Part shown: piece by piece, positions 1-12,700 of the stretch
Layout: the number at the start of each line of letters is the position of its first letter
Numbering within the stretch: position 1 is the first letter of the stretch
Assembly (NCBI GenBank): GCA_029948255.1
Contig: JALIZF010001503.1
Span: 1-64,000, forward strand
Length of the DNA: 64,000 bases
DNA from: Telmatactis stephensoni
Lineage: Eukaryota > Cnidaria > Anthozoa > Actiniaria > Isophelliidae
Direction: 5' to 3'
Made by a program: the position numbers and the translations under genes
Notes under the pieces: generated by a model
What the model was told of the DNA's origin: nothing
Database searches by the model: none
What the model saw: the letters and a program-made list of their open reading frames with translations, nothing else

Positions 1-1864
1 CTGTACTTACTGCTTCCTGTATCGTAGGTTCGGGATCTAGTGGTTAACGAAATAGATTATCAGTCAAATTGATGAAATTAGATACATTTGTTTATCCAAA
101 CCAGAAGAGAAAAACTATACGTTCATGTCCAATATGTAGTCGATTTTCATCCTACGTATATATTTTTCTGGCGAACAATGATTATCGTAATGAAAAATAA
201 ATGATTTTCAGGTTTTGTGATTTTCTTTGAATTTCCTTCCATGCATTCATAATGTATAGCTCTAGATAGCGGTCAGATAAGAAAAAGAATACAGGAAAAA
301 ATAATTCAAAAAAATATTTTCGGCTTTTCTCGGCATAACCGAATAGAAAGAGACGAAGAAAATGAAAGGTATACCTGCTTTTAAACCAATTTTGTTAATG
401 TTCCTGATATTTTGTAAACATAACTAAATAGATGCATTTTTAATTAATTATAAACGAATTGTTTTCCAAATGCACCCTGAAATTGTCTGCTTGAAATTGT
501 GTTATGCATACACACATTGATTGTTTTCTGTCTAGTTTCATGGCTATATTACTTTAGTCTAACTTAATTGTTATAAAAATTGTCTTAACTACTCAGAGAA
601 CGGCTAAGCGTGCTGGTTGGTAAGGTCAGTTTTATCAGGTATCCAGTTTTGGTAAAAAGCTATGAAACTTATTTCAAAAGTCCTCTTTAATTTATCTATA
701 GATTAATCATTGTAGAGTTCGCTGCTTAAAAGCCTTTTAAAAGTTGATGTGAGAAAATTTGCTAACAGTGAAGCTGTGAAAAAGAGCTTTTTTCGCCTTT
801 GAGCAAAGAAGACTGAATGGCTTAAAGAATGGCTTAAAACATTACTTAATTTTTGCTTAATGAATCCAATAGTCACCATGAAGCAACATTTTCTTTGCAT
901 TCAAAAGAAACAAGTAGAAACTGTCAAGTATTCAAGCTTTCAAATTGTGTATGTATGACGTCATACATACAACCCTATTGTTCTTTAAGATTTTGAATGA
1001 TAATTTCTCTATAATGAGGGACATTTATCGCAAAACTCAAACGCTGATGGCCTAGTTTTTCAGCTATGTTCATCTTCAGATAGAAATAATCAGTTTTAAT
1101 CGGTTTTGAATGTAACCGATTTTCGTCCAAGTGGCCCTTTAAACACAAGAATAGTCCCAGATTTCTGTTGTAAAGATTATCATGTTTTTATGCAATTTGT
1201 CGTTGATATGAGTTGGATCGCTACTATGGAAATCCACGATCAGGTAATCACAGTATTAGAAATGCCAGTAAAAGAAAACCTTCTAAAATGAGGCCAAAAA
1301 TATGATTTTTGTCAGCAAAGGACAACTTACCTAGTGAAAAAATACTATATAATTCCGGATAGTTAAAGTTGTCTTCCACGTATTTTCCATCTGCTTTCTT
1401 TACTACCTTTACCCCTCCCCTCCCCTCCCCTCCCTCGATCCCCCCTTTAATTTTCATAAGCAAAGCGCGCGTGTACGTTTTGTGGCACAAACACGTCTTT
1501 ATTGTACACCAAATTACTCAAACAAATTAATTGACAAAATAACGACGAGACCGTCAAAAAGATAAGTTTTCTAGCTTTAAAAAAAAACAAATGTTTAAAA
1601 TTGTCCTGAAAAACCGATCACAATTTTGGAATCGAATAAGTCGAAAAAGTAATTTAGATATAGCTCTGAAGGCTGACGGGGACCATATTTGCTTAGATTA
1701 CATATAAAATAAATAATGGCGGGAACTTTAATACTTACATCGAAGAATGACACCGACAACGACCTCTAATTTGTTGGGCCTCTAGGATCTCAATTATTCA
1801 TATTTTCTCTAAGGGAGGGTTCTAGCAGTGTATATAAACATTTTAGGATAGGTTTTGTTTTTTT

Positions 1865-2046
1865 ACAGACATTTTTCGACGCGGTAACTAGCGTCATCTT
1901 CAGTGTGATTATAAGGTGTATTTAAAGCTGTGTATATATTCTCAGCTGTGTATGCATGTATGTGCTGTGCGTATGTACCCAGCTTTGAATAGTCACTCTT
2001 TGCAATTACACTGAAGATGACGTTAGTCACCTCGAAACATGTCTGC
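1865..2046. repeat. Foldback element
   Basis: The left arm (1865-1905, containing GCGTCATCTTCAGTGT) is the imperfect reverse complement of the right arm (2006-2046, containing ACACTGAAGATGACG). About 100 bp of T- and TG-rich spacer separates them. There is no coding capacity. This is the structure of a non-autonomous foldback or MITE-like element. Confidence 0.6.
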
Positions 2047-5032
2047 GAAATTTAAAAACTATCAAATCAATCTAAAAATTGTGGCAGCGTTGTTGTCGCG
2101 TCGACTTTTGAGTATAGAAATTCAAGAACAGCAAACCAACCCTTTCAAGAACGTCATTCAATCGCTGATGAAGCTGGAAATGTGTTCTCCATACTGTGTC
2201 CAAATTCATCTAGTAAAGTGCTCCGCTTTAATAGCTGTTTGAATGACTTTGTTGTGATGGCTTTTTTATTGAAAACATTTAGTTTGACATTACTGAATCC
2301 ACAGCATAGTTCTCATCACGGGGGTCTATGTCTATAAAATCTAATTACAATTTAAGTGTGGAGAAAGAAAAAAGAAAAAGAAGAAAAAAAAAAACCCACA
2401 GAGAGAGAGAGCAATACATTACTGACAATGTACAGTGCATAAGAGTCGAGGAGAGCAATGCTATTAACTGACTTTTTGGTTTATAGAAAGAAAACGCTTA
2501 GATTTCGGAATGTGTGTTTGACTGAACAGCTATAAACAAAGTCAGAATCTTTACTTTCAGATAAGGAAGTTGAACCATTTACAATTATATCAATTTTTTT
2601 CCTGGTCAGATCTGATCTAACCAGTTCTCTGAACTAAAACTAGATACTGAACAATGGGAATGTTGGGTACCTTGAGCTGTGCATGAATCGAGAGCAATAT
2701 AAGAAATAATGTTTAACAGATTCTCACTCCTTGCTTGCTTTACGATTAATTGATGCGAAGCAAATAACAATTTACTGCAATTTTCAAAGTCATGCGAACT
2801 CAGACAGCCAAACAGTCAACTAGTTTTTGCCGATTTAGCCGTCCGTCAATCAAAATTAAAAATCAAAATAACGAAGAAATACAGAATAAAAATATTATCT
2901 GAGCTATAATATATTATTTGAATATCATTTTGAATTATTTGGTAGGCATTTATAGCTCTTTGAATGAGTACAATGCAGAGAAACTATGCATTAGAAGAAG
3001 CGAAGAAATATTTCTTCATTTTTGTGTGAAAAAATAGAGGATGATTTAAACTCGGCCCTTCTAAGTCTGAAGTCCTATAGTGCACTTGCGAAAGCTATGG
3101 CGTTTCTATTTCGAAATTTCGTGGAAAAAGCAATTTAGTTACCATATCTGGGTCCCTGTGTTCTAATTTGCATGAAATTTCACATGTGAAACACAAAAGA
3201 TACGAAAAAACTCTAATACACGATTTTTTCTAGTCCCTTAAAAGCAAGTGTGACAGCTATAGACGATTCGTGATGGCTTACCAGGCTCGTCAGAAACTTA
3301 TTAGCTGTATATATTTGACTATATTTGCAAAATTAATGCTATACCTTCTGGCTTTCTTCTCTGCAAGTTCACAAAGATTCCCAAAGCCTATGAATTCATA
3401 AAATATTAAAGATGGCGGAAGCTGAGGATATTGGAAAGTAAATTAATTTTCTAAAATAAAGGATGGACAGGACAGAGATAAAAGACAAAAATAACGAAAA
3501 AGAAATCGAAGGGAAATAGCACTGAAATAAAGATATTTGGGTTGTCATGGTAACCGATCGAGTGCAAGATGGCGCGGTTTGGCTGGCTGGCTGTTTTCGA
3601 CGAGAATTAGAGTACCACTTTAAACTCACCTTTTTATATTAGAGGAGATAGATTTTTAATATCGAGTAATAATGCATGGCTAAAAGTGCCAAAAACTAAC
3701 ACTCAAATTCCATTTTTATCAGTTAGGAATTGATCTACTAACTTAAAGATACAATACCTGTTTAAAACAGTCTTTTGAATTGTACAGAGTGGTTCAGTTA
3801 TCCTGTATTTTTACTCAAATTTAACAACTTTCAAATTGAATATATGTAAGAAATTGTATGGCAATTCAGCGAAATATTAAAACTCATTTTCGACTCAAAT
3901 ATTCACTTTGGATTAACACTTTTATCTAACTTTTATTAATCAAAACCTCTTTAATACGAATAACTTCACGCTTTTCGAAAGTACTTACTTTAGCTTTGTA
4001 CAACAGTTTTTCTTCAGCTGAATGGAGCTTTTGTTGCCCAATGCTTGAACGTGAAAAAAATCTCTTCTTAAAAATGTCCTCTTCAAGATTAATGCTTATA
4101 TTAGTAGCCTTGCTTTGCTTGTTTAAACTTGACAATATGGTGAATATTCAAACATTTTGGCAACCTCGTAATTAGTCAGAATAAAGTTGAAATGATTATT
4201 ATGTATAGTTGCTGGTGTATATTCTTATTCAAATTCGATGTCTAGCGGTGGCAAGAGCATTCATCTTATTACTTTTCAGTAATCAGTTCTTACCAATAGA
4301 TAACAGTATACTGACAAGCAACAAATAAACAAACAAAGGAAGGAAGGAAGGAAAACGAAAACGAAAAAGAAAGAAAATGAATGTATGAATAAATGGATGG
4401 ATGAATGAATGAATATATGAATGAAAACAGAAGGCAGCAATTAGCGCTCCCTTTCTCCCAGCATGCGATCTTGCTGCTAATTACAACTAAGCAATGAACT
4501 AGAACGGAAGCTGAAAAAAGCACCTACTTTTTAATAGCGAAATTGATAATAAAGATCTCTAACTGCCTCTAAATAGTAGCGAAAATAAATAAGACTGAAG
4601 TGGACTAAAATGTCTGAAAACAAAAATGATACGATCAAAGTGTAGTTCAGTTACCGTTTGCTCGACTGGATCGAAGAAATCGCAAACTTCTGTACATAGA
4701 AAGCTACCTCTCAGCTTTAGTTTAATTCGCTATGAAATCTTTCCAGTTATTATTTTTTATCAATAGTTAATATAGTAGAGTTCATTTTTCTTGATCAGTT
4801 CATATAATGCAGCTGATATCCTATACCAAAATCATTATCTTTCATTCAATTCAACAAGATGCTTTTTGTCAGAAACATCTTTAATTCTGACTCAGGTTAA
4901 TACATCCATGGCTAGCATGTCCAATAACTTCAAATCATCACAAAAAATACATAACTTTGTGAACGTTTTGTCTTAACGTAATTAATTTTAGGTCGCGTTG
5001 GTCTGAGCAGTTCATCAAATAATATAAACAGC

Positions 5033-5158
5033 TAAGGCCCAGTTCAAACGTCGAACTTTTGCCGCGTCGAATGCATTGAAAACAATGGATAATTAGACGG
5101 CCTTCTTTGATGTTATTAGATTCGACGCGGCAAAAGTCGACGTCTGAAACTGGCCTAT
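5033..5158. repeat. Hairpin MITE
   Basis: A compact inverted repeat of about 125 bp. The left arm contains CTTTTGCCGCGTCGAAT and the right arm ATTCGACGCGGCAAAAG. The outer ends (GGCCCAGTTC and GAAACTGGCC) also pair with mismatches. No coding capacity. Confidence 0.75.
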
Positions 5159-5261
5159 AAAGTTAGTAGTCACAGTTTTATAAAACATGTGTTCATGTTT
5201 ATGCTTTGCAGTACATCGTACATAGGTATGTTTAAGAATTAGAAAGTTTTCTCTACGTAAA

Positions 5262-5508
5262 AAAAGTAAAGTAAAGGACCTTGTTTAACGTCGGTAGTTC
5301 CTTTAGCAGAGCTAATGTTCCAGGAAGCCGACGGTGCGCTCATTTTACCCCCCTCTCTCCATCAGTGCTCCGTTTAAGGGTATTCAAAGCTAATTAAAGC
5401 TACACGGAAAGGAAAGAAGTCGAAACAAGGATGTGAAGTCATTGGGAATCGAACTCGGGACCTCTCGCACCGAAGGCCGCGCACTAACCAACTGTGCCAT
5501 CCTTGCTC
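5262..5508 (-). repeat. tRNA-derived SINE (family B)
   Basis: Read on the minus strand it begins with a tRNA-like head: GGATGGCACAGTTGGTTAG, then the B-box-like GAGTTCGATTCCC. A body follows that includes AACGGAGCACTGATGG and GAGCGCACCGTCGGCTTCC. Parts of the body recur at 28473-28655 and, truncated, at 17908-18000. A tRNA-like head with internal Pol III boxes and a shared body is the usual SINE organisation. Confidence 0.7.
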
Positions 5509-5517
5509 CTTATAACG

Positions 5518-5702
5518 TAAATAGATGTTTTTGATACCCAAGAATTCGGGCCACTTGGCCCATCGTCAGGGATTGTATGAATTGCATTAATATCGACAGC
5601 GTGCGTTGTTTTCTTTCGCTAGTAACTAAAAATGTGTAAAGTCATTCAATCCTGATGATGAGCCAAGTGGCCTGAAAGCTTGGATATTAAAAATATCTAT
5701 TT
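5518..5702. repeat. Foldback element
   Basis: Terminal inverted repeats of about 50 bp. The left arm contains GGGCCACTTGGCCCATC and the right arm GATGAGCCAAGTGGCC, and both are flanked by AAATAGAT / ATCTATTT. The interior is about 80 bp and non-coding. Confidence 0.7.
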
Positions 5703-7089
5703 GCGTAGTGGAAACTTTCCAATTCTTAGATGTTGACAAAGTTCTTGTTTATGCATGACAACTGCTGTTGGTTAATATAAAGATCGGGCTGTCACAACCA
5801 ACCTTTGTATATTTGGTGTTATCGATCCGAAGAATATATATTTAATTTTCTTCAATGATTCTGCTTAGTACACATAGCGAATGACTGCAGGTTGTAATTT
5901 TTGCGAAATTTTTCACTCCGCAAAAAAAAAAAAAAAAATCCACAAAAATAGAAAATTGCTCCCCAAACATTTGGCGGTTATACACATACACTTTACACGC
6001 ACTGTTCAGAAACAAAAAAACATACCTAATAATGCGGTCAGTACATTAAGGTGACTGAAAACTACTAGAAAAAAACACGAGAAATCGTTTAAACCAGAAT
6101 TTTTGAGTGAAATTTAATGCTGATTTCAAAGAAAAGAAAGAGAATGGAAAAAGAAAACGAAAAGAAAAATGGGGTGGTGGCACGCGCTCGTTCTCAAGAT
6201 GATCATGACCAGCATTGAATGGATGCCCATCAATGTTTTACGGGTGTTTGAGTCAAAAATTGCGCCACCGTAAGTGAAGAGAAAAGAAAGATACAATTCT
6301 CGAGATAACAGTTCTACAACGACTACAATTTATACACAAATGCTTATGGTGTATTTCTTCTTGTGTGACAACGAAAAAATCTCCTCCCTTTCACAAATTT
6401 GTACGTCCAAGTCTCAACAAAAATTATCGTAAGCTCGAACAAATTTGCTTACGAAAATCAATTTTTTCATAGTCTAAAGTGATGTCATATTTTTCAAAAT
6501 TTGATATTTTGACGTGTGTTTTCAAGTAAATGAATGGAAATTCTACGGTCTTCTGCAAAATCAGCATGTTTCGTACCATCGAACTGTTTGAATTCAAATT
6601 TGTGTTGACGAAAACAGCGGGCATTCATCGTTATTTTCCTAAAAAAGAAAACAATTTTGCTTATTTTCCTATTATTTTTCTGTTAATTATAAAATCAATT
6701 AAGAATCATTTTGGAACTAAATTTTGAAACAAACTTTATGTTTATCTGCGTTATTCTCCGTTTGCCATAATTTCCGCGCGCTATGACGTCCTGCGCATAA
6801 TCGTGCGCAGTAGGCTAAATTTCAATGATAGCCAGTCACCTTAAAAGTATTTTTAGCTGGTTGGGGTTTTGTTAATATGTCTGTAGCTGGAAGTTGTAAA
6901 AATTACGTCATTCTAATAGCAAAAGTTGGTTCCTGTAAAGCACAAAAGAAAAAAAACATCACTTATCCGCAAAGTGGAACTCTTATTACACTTATTACGC
7001 ACGTACGCACGGTTGCTGTCATATCATCATATTATCGAAGACAAGTACCTTGTCTTTTAAACAAGCTAGTCGTGACGACAGTAGTTAAT

Positions 7090-7438
7090 ATGAGCTTTTA
7101 TCATGTAATTCCAAAAGTCACAGTACAGAAATATAATTACCATAGCTGGAAAGAGCACGTCAAAATTAGTAAAACTGTGAAGTTTGAATGAAGTAACTTT
7201 CAAACTCACGAAGATATGAATTTTCCGAAATCGAAATTTTGTATGAAAACATTCGCCGGTAGGCAAAAGATGCCTACCAGCAAAGGCCGGTTTTCTTACA
7301 AATTCACACTTTTCAAAAATTCATATCCTCGCGAGTTTTGGATTTAATTCCTTCAAACTTCACTGTCTTGCTAATTTTAACATGCTCTTTCCAGCTATGG
7401 TAATACGAATTTAAAAATACCTGATAAAAGCTCATTGA
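7090..7438. repeat. Long inverted repeat (about 350 bp foldback)
   Basis: The left arm (GAGCTTTTATCA ... CATAGCTGGAAAGAGCA) mirrors the right arm (TGCTCTTTCCAGCTATGG ... TGATAAAAGCTC). The centre is GGTAGGCAAAAGATGCCTACC near 7258-7280. The arms are imperfect, so this looks like an older foldback transposon. Short open frames on both strands here are by-products of the repeat. Confidence 0.75.
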
Positions 7439-9716
7439 GTATCATCGCACGCAGCTGCTCCTATCATGATCACGCGATGGTTATTAGAACTTATGCTACT
7501 AGGATGTAAGTAATTACAACATCCTATTTTAAAACCTCATCAATTTTCTTCATTTCCTCATTTCGATGGATGCGATGAACTGTAGTTACTTAGTGTACTA
7601 AATCGTAAAGTTTTAGTAATATATAATTGAGAGAATCTTATATATTCTGTAAAAATTGATGTTCAGTGCTTAATTCATAAAAAATAGCAAACTAAATACT
7701 TTTTCTTCTATATTAACTGCAGCACCTTTTTTTTCTGTAATTCTTTTGTAAGCTATAAAATAGGCAAGCATTACGTTGTGACGTCTTTTGTTATTGTTAC
7801 TTATAATTTCGAATAACGGTAAACTTTTTAGCGCATGAAAACTGAAATATTTAGTAAACTCTTAAGCACATGGAAAAGATATTTACTTAATTCTGCGCTT
7901 CTTCTCCGTCATTCTTCTCCTCCATCAGAACTATACGACTTTGTCTTACTTGGTTTTATGTGCATTTTTTTAAGCCATAGAAAAGAAAGTCGAATAAGAT
8001 GTTCTTACTACTAACATTTAGTATTTATTAAAATTCTGCGTTAAAAGATTGTATATACAAAAATATTAATTATCGAATTAATCTTATAGCCTAAACGCAG
8101 AATAACATAGGATATAATTAGCCAGTTTGCAGTTATCTGAATTTATTCACTAAGCAGTACATTTCCCTATATCCATCATATGCCCGTTTCTGGTGCATTG
8201 GATTAATGTTTAAATATATTTACTTAAACATGTTTTTACTCACTTAGCTTTTTAATAGTAGTTACGTTTTCCGTCGACATTGAAAATTTTTTTGTAAGCA
8301 ACTCCTGAGCTCAAGGTATATGTTATAGTTTAGTTGTAATGGCCGAAAAATGAAGAAATATCGATCTGCTGCAGATGTTTCAATTTTGAGACTTTTATAT
8401 GTATATTTATAGAAAATACTTCAGATATAACGCGCGCGCGCCGATTGGCTAGCGAATTCCTAATATAAGCTTTCTTTTCTTAGGTATTTTACACATCTCC
8501 CGGCGTGTTTTGTAGGCACAGAGACATGCGCGCGCGTTTTATATTGCTTACATAGAACCTACTTTGGGTCAACATTTTTGATAGATTGTCACCCGCAAAA
8601 GTTTTAATAAATTTGAGCTCTTTTCATTTCGTTAAACCTGTCAATCGACGGATATGACCGTACTGTCGTTCTATTTCTAACCGTAATCATAATTTAGTGA
8701 AATTACTTATTATACCGTTGACTTTGGCAAAAGTTACTTCGGAAACATGTTTGTTTTGAAATTTTCAAAGTTATATGATCTCCCAGGCTAGAATTTAAAC
8801 TCAACTTCTATTGTTTTCAATTTCTAATTTGTTTGGATACGATAACTAACTCAAGTGACCACTGGTAAAGTAGAATGGCAGTAAATATACAATACATTGC
8901 CTCTTAGAAATTTTATCACATACAATAGTTCTGCAGTTTGATTAGTAAAGTTTGGTCGTTAAATGAATGGAAAGGTACCGAAGAGTTAGTTAGTTTAACA
9001 CTTTGTATTAACAATGACATGCAAGTGTAATTATCCCGAGCAACAGAACAACAAACGTTTTCGCAACCTACTTTAATTTGACTTGTAATTCTATTTGCGT
9101 CGCCTGCTTTGAACACTGCTATCACAAAGATCGGCTAACGATTGTATTCTCGTAAACATGCGTAATACTTAGACGATATACAATATACACCTAGAAGTAA
9201 TAAATGTGACTTCGGAACTCAAATACTACGCGTTTTCTCGTAATATTATTACGAATTGGCCTAATTTCCTAATTTTTTTTCCGACCGTTTTTTTGGTTGA
9301 TGATATCCCATTTACATGTAAATGATTTGTATTCTATTAAGTTCTTCTTCTTTCCAACCAATTCCATCTCGTTCGGTTATTAGCTGACTGTTGACCACTC
9401 ATCCGTATTTATTAATTTATTAATTACTATTGCGGCGTTCCGTTCCATCTAAAATTCTGTCCAAAAGGCCATCTAACTAAGTTTCTAATGATCTTTGGGA
9501 GGTAATTACTAAAATGATAAAAGCTTTTCTTCAAACGCGTCACGTTGATCAAGCATAACGCCTTTTTATCTTCAAGCATCGAAGAAAAGATGGAAATATT
9601 TTAGTGCTAATCTATTTTCATTGTCAAATACCTATTGTTGGGCTTCCTGTGTTGTTAATTAATTTAAGTGCCTTATATTTGGACCAAATCAGTCGAAGTG
9701 AGCTGGCTTTTTGCAG

Positions 9717-9785
9717 ATGATCTTGAAGAGGGAAACCAAAGTTATAAGGGATGAAGAAACGATGATCAAAAGAATGAAGGATCAA
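9717..9785 (+). CDS. KCNH: KCNH exon 1 (putative start exon)
   Basis: A 69-nt exon between TTTTTGCAG and GTAAGC, phase 0-0. It encodes 23 mostly charged residues (MILKRETKVIRDEE...) that join in frame to the pre-S1 segment at 14635. Because it opens with ATG directly at the acceptor, it could be the translation start after a spliced 5' UTR, or an internal exon of a longer N-terminus. There is no domain signature, so support is splice sites and frame only. Confidence 0.55.
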
Positions 9786-12700
9786 GTAAGCAAGTTTTTA
9801 GCTGAATTTACGTACACGTTTTAAAAGCACTGGTAGTATTGCAAGATAGTTTAAATTTAAACAGTTGCAGATGCTCTCTTGTTTGTTCTATTTTAAGCTT
9901 TGTTTAGCATAACTCAGTAGTCTTAAAGTCGATTATTCTTTTCATTCGCGCATCAACTATATGAACTTTACGTGCTATACTACTCAGAAAACTTTCAAGA
10001 CAAGGACTTTTAACGGTATTGTAAATGTTGTAGCTGTTCAGAGATTGATCAGGTGTTTTCATTTTGGTTTCATTTCGCGGCACCTCGTTCAGTTTCACTG
10101 TGTGTGGTGCGTTCCAAAACCAACCTTTGTCGCGCTCGCGCTCTTCTGTTTTGCTTGTTTGTATAAACACCTGTATAATTCACCCATTTTTAGCTGCTGG
10201 CCAACCACCGGTGGATATCAATTCAAATGGTTTTTGCTTATTGTTAACACTGTTTCTGATTTCAAATAAATCTCATAGTCACTTAGCAACGTCAGCAATA
10301 CTTTACGAATATATATAGCGGCCGGGTTTTCTTTTTTTCTTTTCTTTTCTTAAAAGTAAAGTAAATTCATAGCGGAAGAGGAATGTTGTTTTAGCCGCAA
10401 ACAAAGGTAACTGGTGTGTTAAGTATATTTTACACAAACTTATTATATTTACATTTCGAAGTTCTCTTATCTCAAGCTGCGTTTAATCAGCACTTATTAT
10501 GCAGAACATAAAAAATATATACAACGAAATTTCACAAGGCTTACATTGCAAATTGAATCATCTCGAAAACCGAAGAATATAAATTTGGTTCGTTTTCAAA
10601 TTTTTTTGAACATTGTTGTAATTTTTATTTCAATTTATGGAAATATTTTGTATAGAGAAAAGAGTTTTATTACCTCTAAAATCCCTATGAAATGAACACA
10701 TTAGCTATATCGTCTTAAAAAGAGTAACTGCGTCTGCACGGGCCATGAATAATCGATGAGGTATGCTCTCAATGGCGACAGACAGCCTTAGTCTCTTTCA
10801 AATAAAACAAAAACACTACATCTACAATTTCATTGTTTTAAGGTGATAGTTTGAACGATAATTCTTAGATAACTTGTAACAATTCCATTCGGTTTAAAGC
10901 CTTAAAAAGATCCAGGAATTAACTTGAAACGTTAAAATAATGAATTACAATATATTAACGCAAATTTTCTCTTTTACACAACTTTCCAGTTGGCACACTT
11001 TAAGGTTTTGTGCGAGCCATTGCGTCGTTTACAATATGATAACATACTCAGTTCAGTGTTTCAATCCAAATTTGCCCTTTTACCAAAAGTACGTAGGCAA
11101 GACGCACTTTTAATTGGATTTTCTACACATGTGGTAGTTCTTCATGTAACACCCACAATCATGCCTTTTTTCTCAGGCAACAAATTTTATCGAAAACCCA
11201 AATTAGCTTTTTTGATACTTTAGTTGGATGCTTCAAGAAAAGGACAATTAACTTGGCTTATGTGGCACGTATCGTGGAATTAGTTTCTCAGGTTCTAATG
11301 CTACAAAAATCTTTGCAAAGTTGCATAGAGATAAATGCATGAGACTAATGACTAGCTGAAGGAAGTTGCAGCTGTTAGAACTAAGAATTGCATGTAAATC
11401 TTGCGCACGCTAAAGATCAAAAACAGAACAAAACTTTCCTTCAATGAAAGCTCTAGGCTTCCTAAGTGAAACAGAAAAAAAAACAATATAAAATGTAATG
11501 ATATTATATCAGTAGAGAAGTAAATACAGCAAACTTGATAAACTAAGGTCACGTATTTTACTTTTACCATAATCGGTACTAGATTGAAATTTTGTATGTT
11601 TTGTAAGTACCTTTAATACCTCAGACGCGTAAAAATGGCTTGAGGTACGCTAAATTTGATATACCTTTTAGGAGTGAAAAAAAGAAAATTCCCTGCGACG
11701 TCCGTGTCAGGACTATAATATATGGCCGGGAGTTTTCCCCTGGACATATCGCGTTTTTACCACAGTTTTATCACTTTGCCTGTCACGTTTTATAAACATT
11801 GAAAGAATTAAGCCACCATTTCAAATTTGATGACAGCAAAAAGAAAACCACAGTTAATGGTGCCGGGTCTAAAAAGCATAATTAATGGTTTCGTTGATGC
11901 TCCCATTGTGTAAGAGACGTGGTACATGAATTATGAATAGGTGGTTGTAGGTTATTAGATAGTCACTTATGGTGCATACAATAGAGCTTTCTAGCTGATA
12001 TATCTTAGGGTTTCAAGAAAATACCACCAAATACAAGTCTTTATCATGTAGAGCAGCCTTTCACTAGAAAATAAACCACTCAAATTTATAAAATAAATAA
12101 ATAAACCACTCAAATTTATGCGAAATTACATCTGCAACCCTTTGACAAATGTCAAATAAATCGTGATGATTGATTCTCGCAAAATGCCTCTTATGTTTTC
12201 GCAAAATTAAAGGAGAACTTTGATAGTTTTTATAAAGGAAACTGAATCGAACTTTTGAAGAAAAACGTTTAAATTTGCAACTACGTGTTACAGTTCCTTT
12301 AAGTGCCAAAATATTAGGAATTCGATGATGTCATTTCCGCTTCTTTTTTCCCGCCTTTTTTGCAAACCTATCGGTATGTGTCGTCTCGTGCACCGTCGCC
12401 GATGTTTTCCATATCTCACTTCACTCAGTCGAAAGCTAGTTTTTACCATTCGAAGATAAACTTCCTGTCTTTGCGGTATCGAGTAATATCCTATATGTAT
12501 ATATACCAGTCAGTATGGCTAAGTCAAGATATGCTCACAAGACGGCTGACGTCAGTCTGTTGAGATAACCCTCCAGGGACTTTCTAATTTGAGGAATCTA
12601 AATTAACAAAATTAACTTTAGTTTCTCAGGTTAAAGAGCAGAACTGACATCGTCAGTCCAAGTTGGTGTGGGCTCAGGAGTAGAGCATGTGGAATTTATT

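Larger units (their letters stand above)
1..9716. other. Intergenic / 5' flank, no convincing gene
   Basis: No recognisable protein family is encoded on either strand here. The stretch is AT-rich and contains foldback elements (1865-2046, 5033-5158, 5518-5702, 7090-7438), a tRNA-derived SINE (5262-5508), short A and GA runs, and a CG-rich patch near 8430-8545. Two weak exon candidates are reported under findings (3412-3437 plus, 3989-4135 minus). Non-coding 5' exons of the channel gene that starts at 9717 could lie here but cannot be told from sequence alone. Confidence 0.6.

Noticed and set aside
2005..2050. Hammerhead-ribozyme-like core (CTGAAGA ... CGAAAC) in the foldback at 1865
   Set aside because: The stem spacing does not fit the CUGANGA-stem II-GAAA core well enough; I could not draw a complete three-stem fold.
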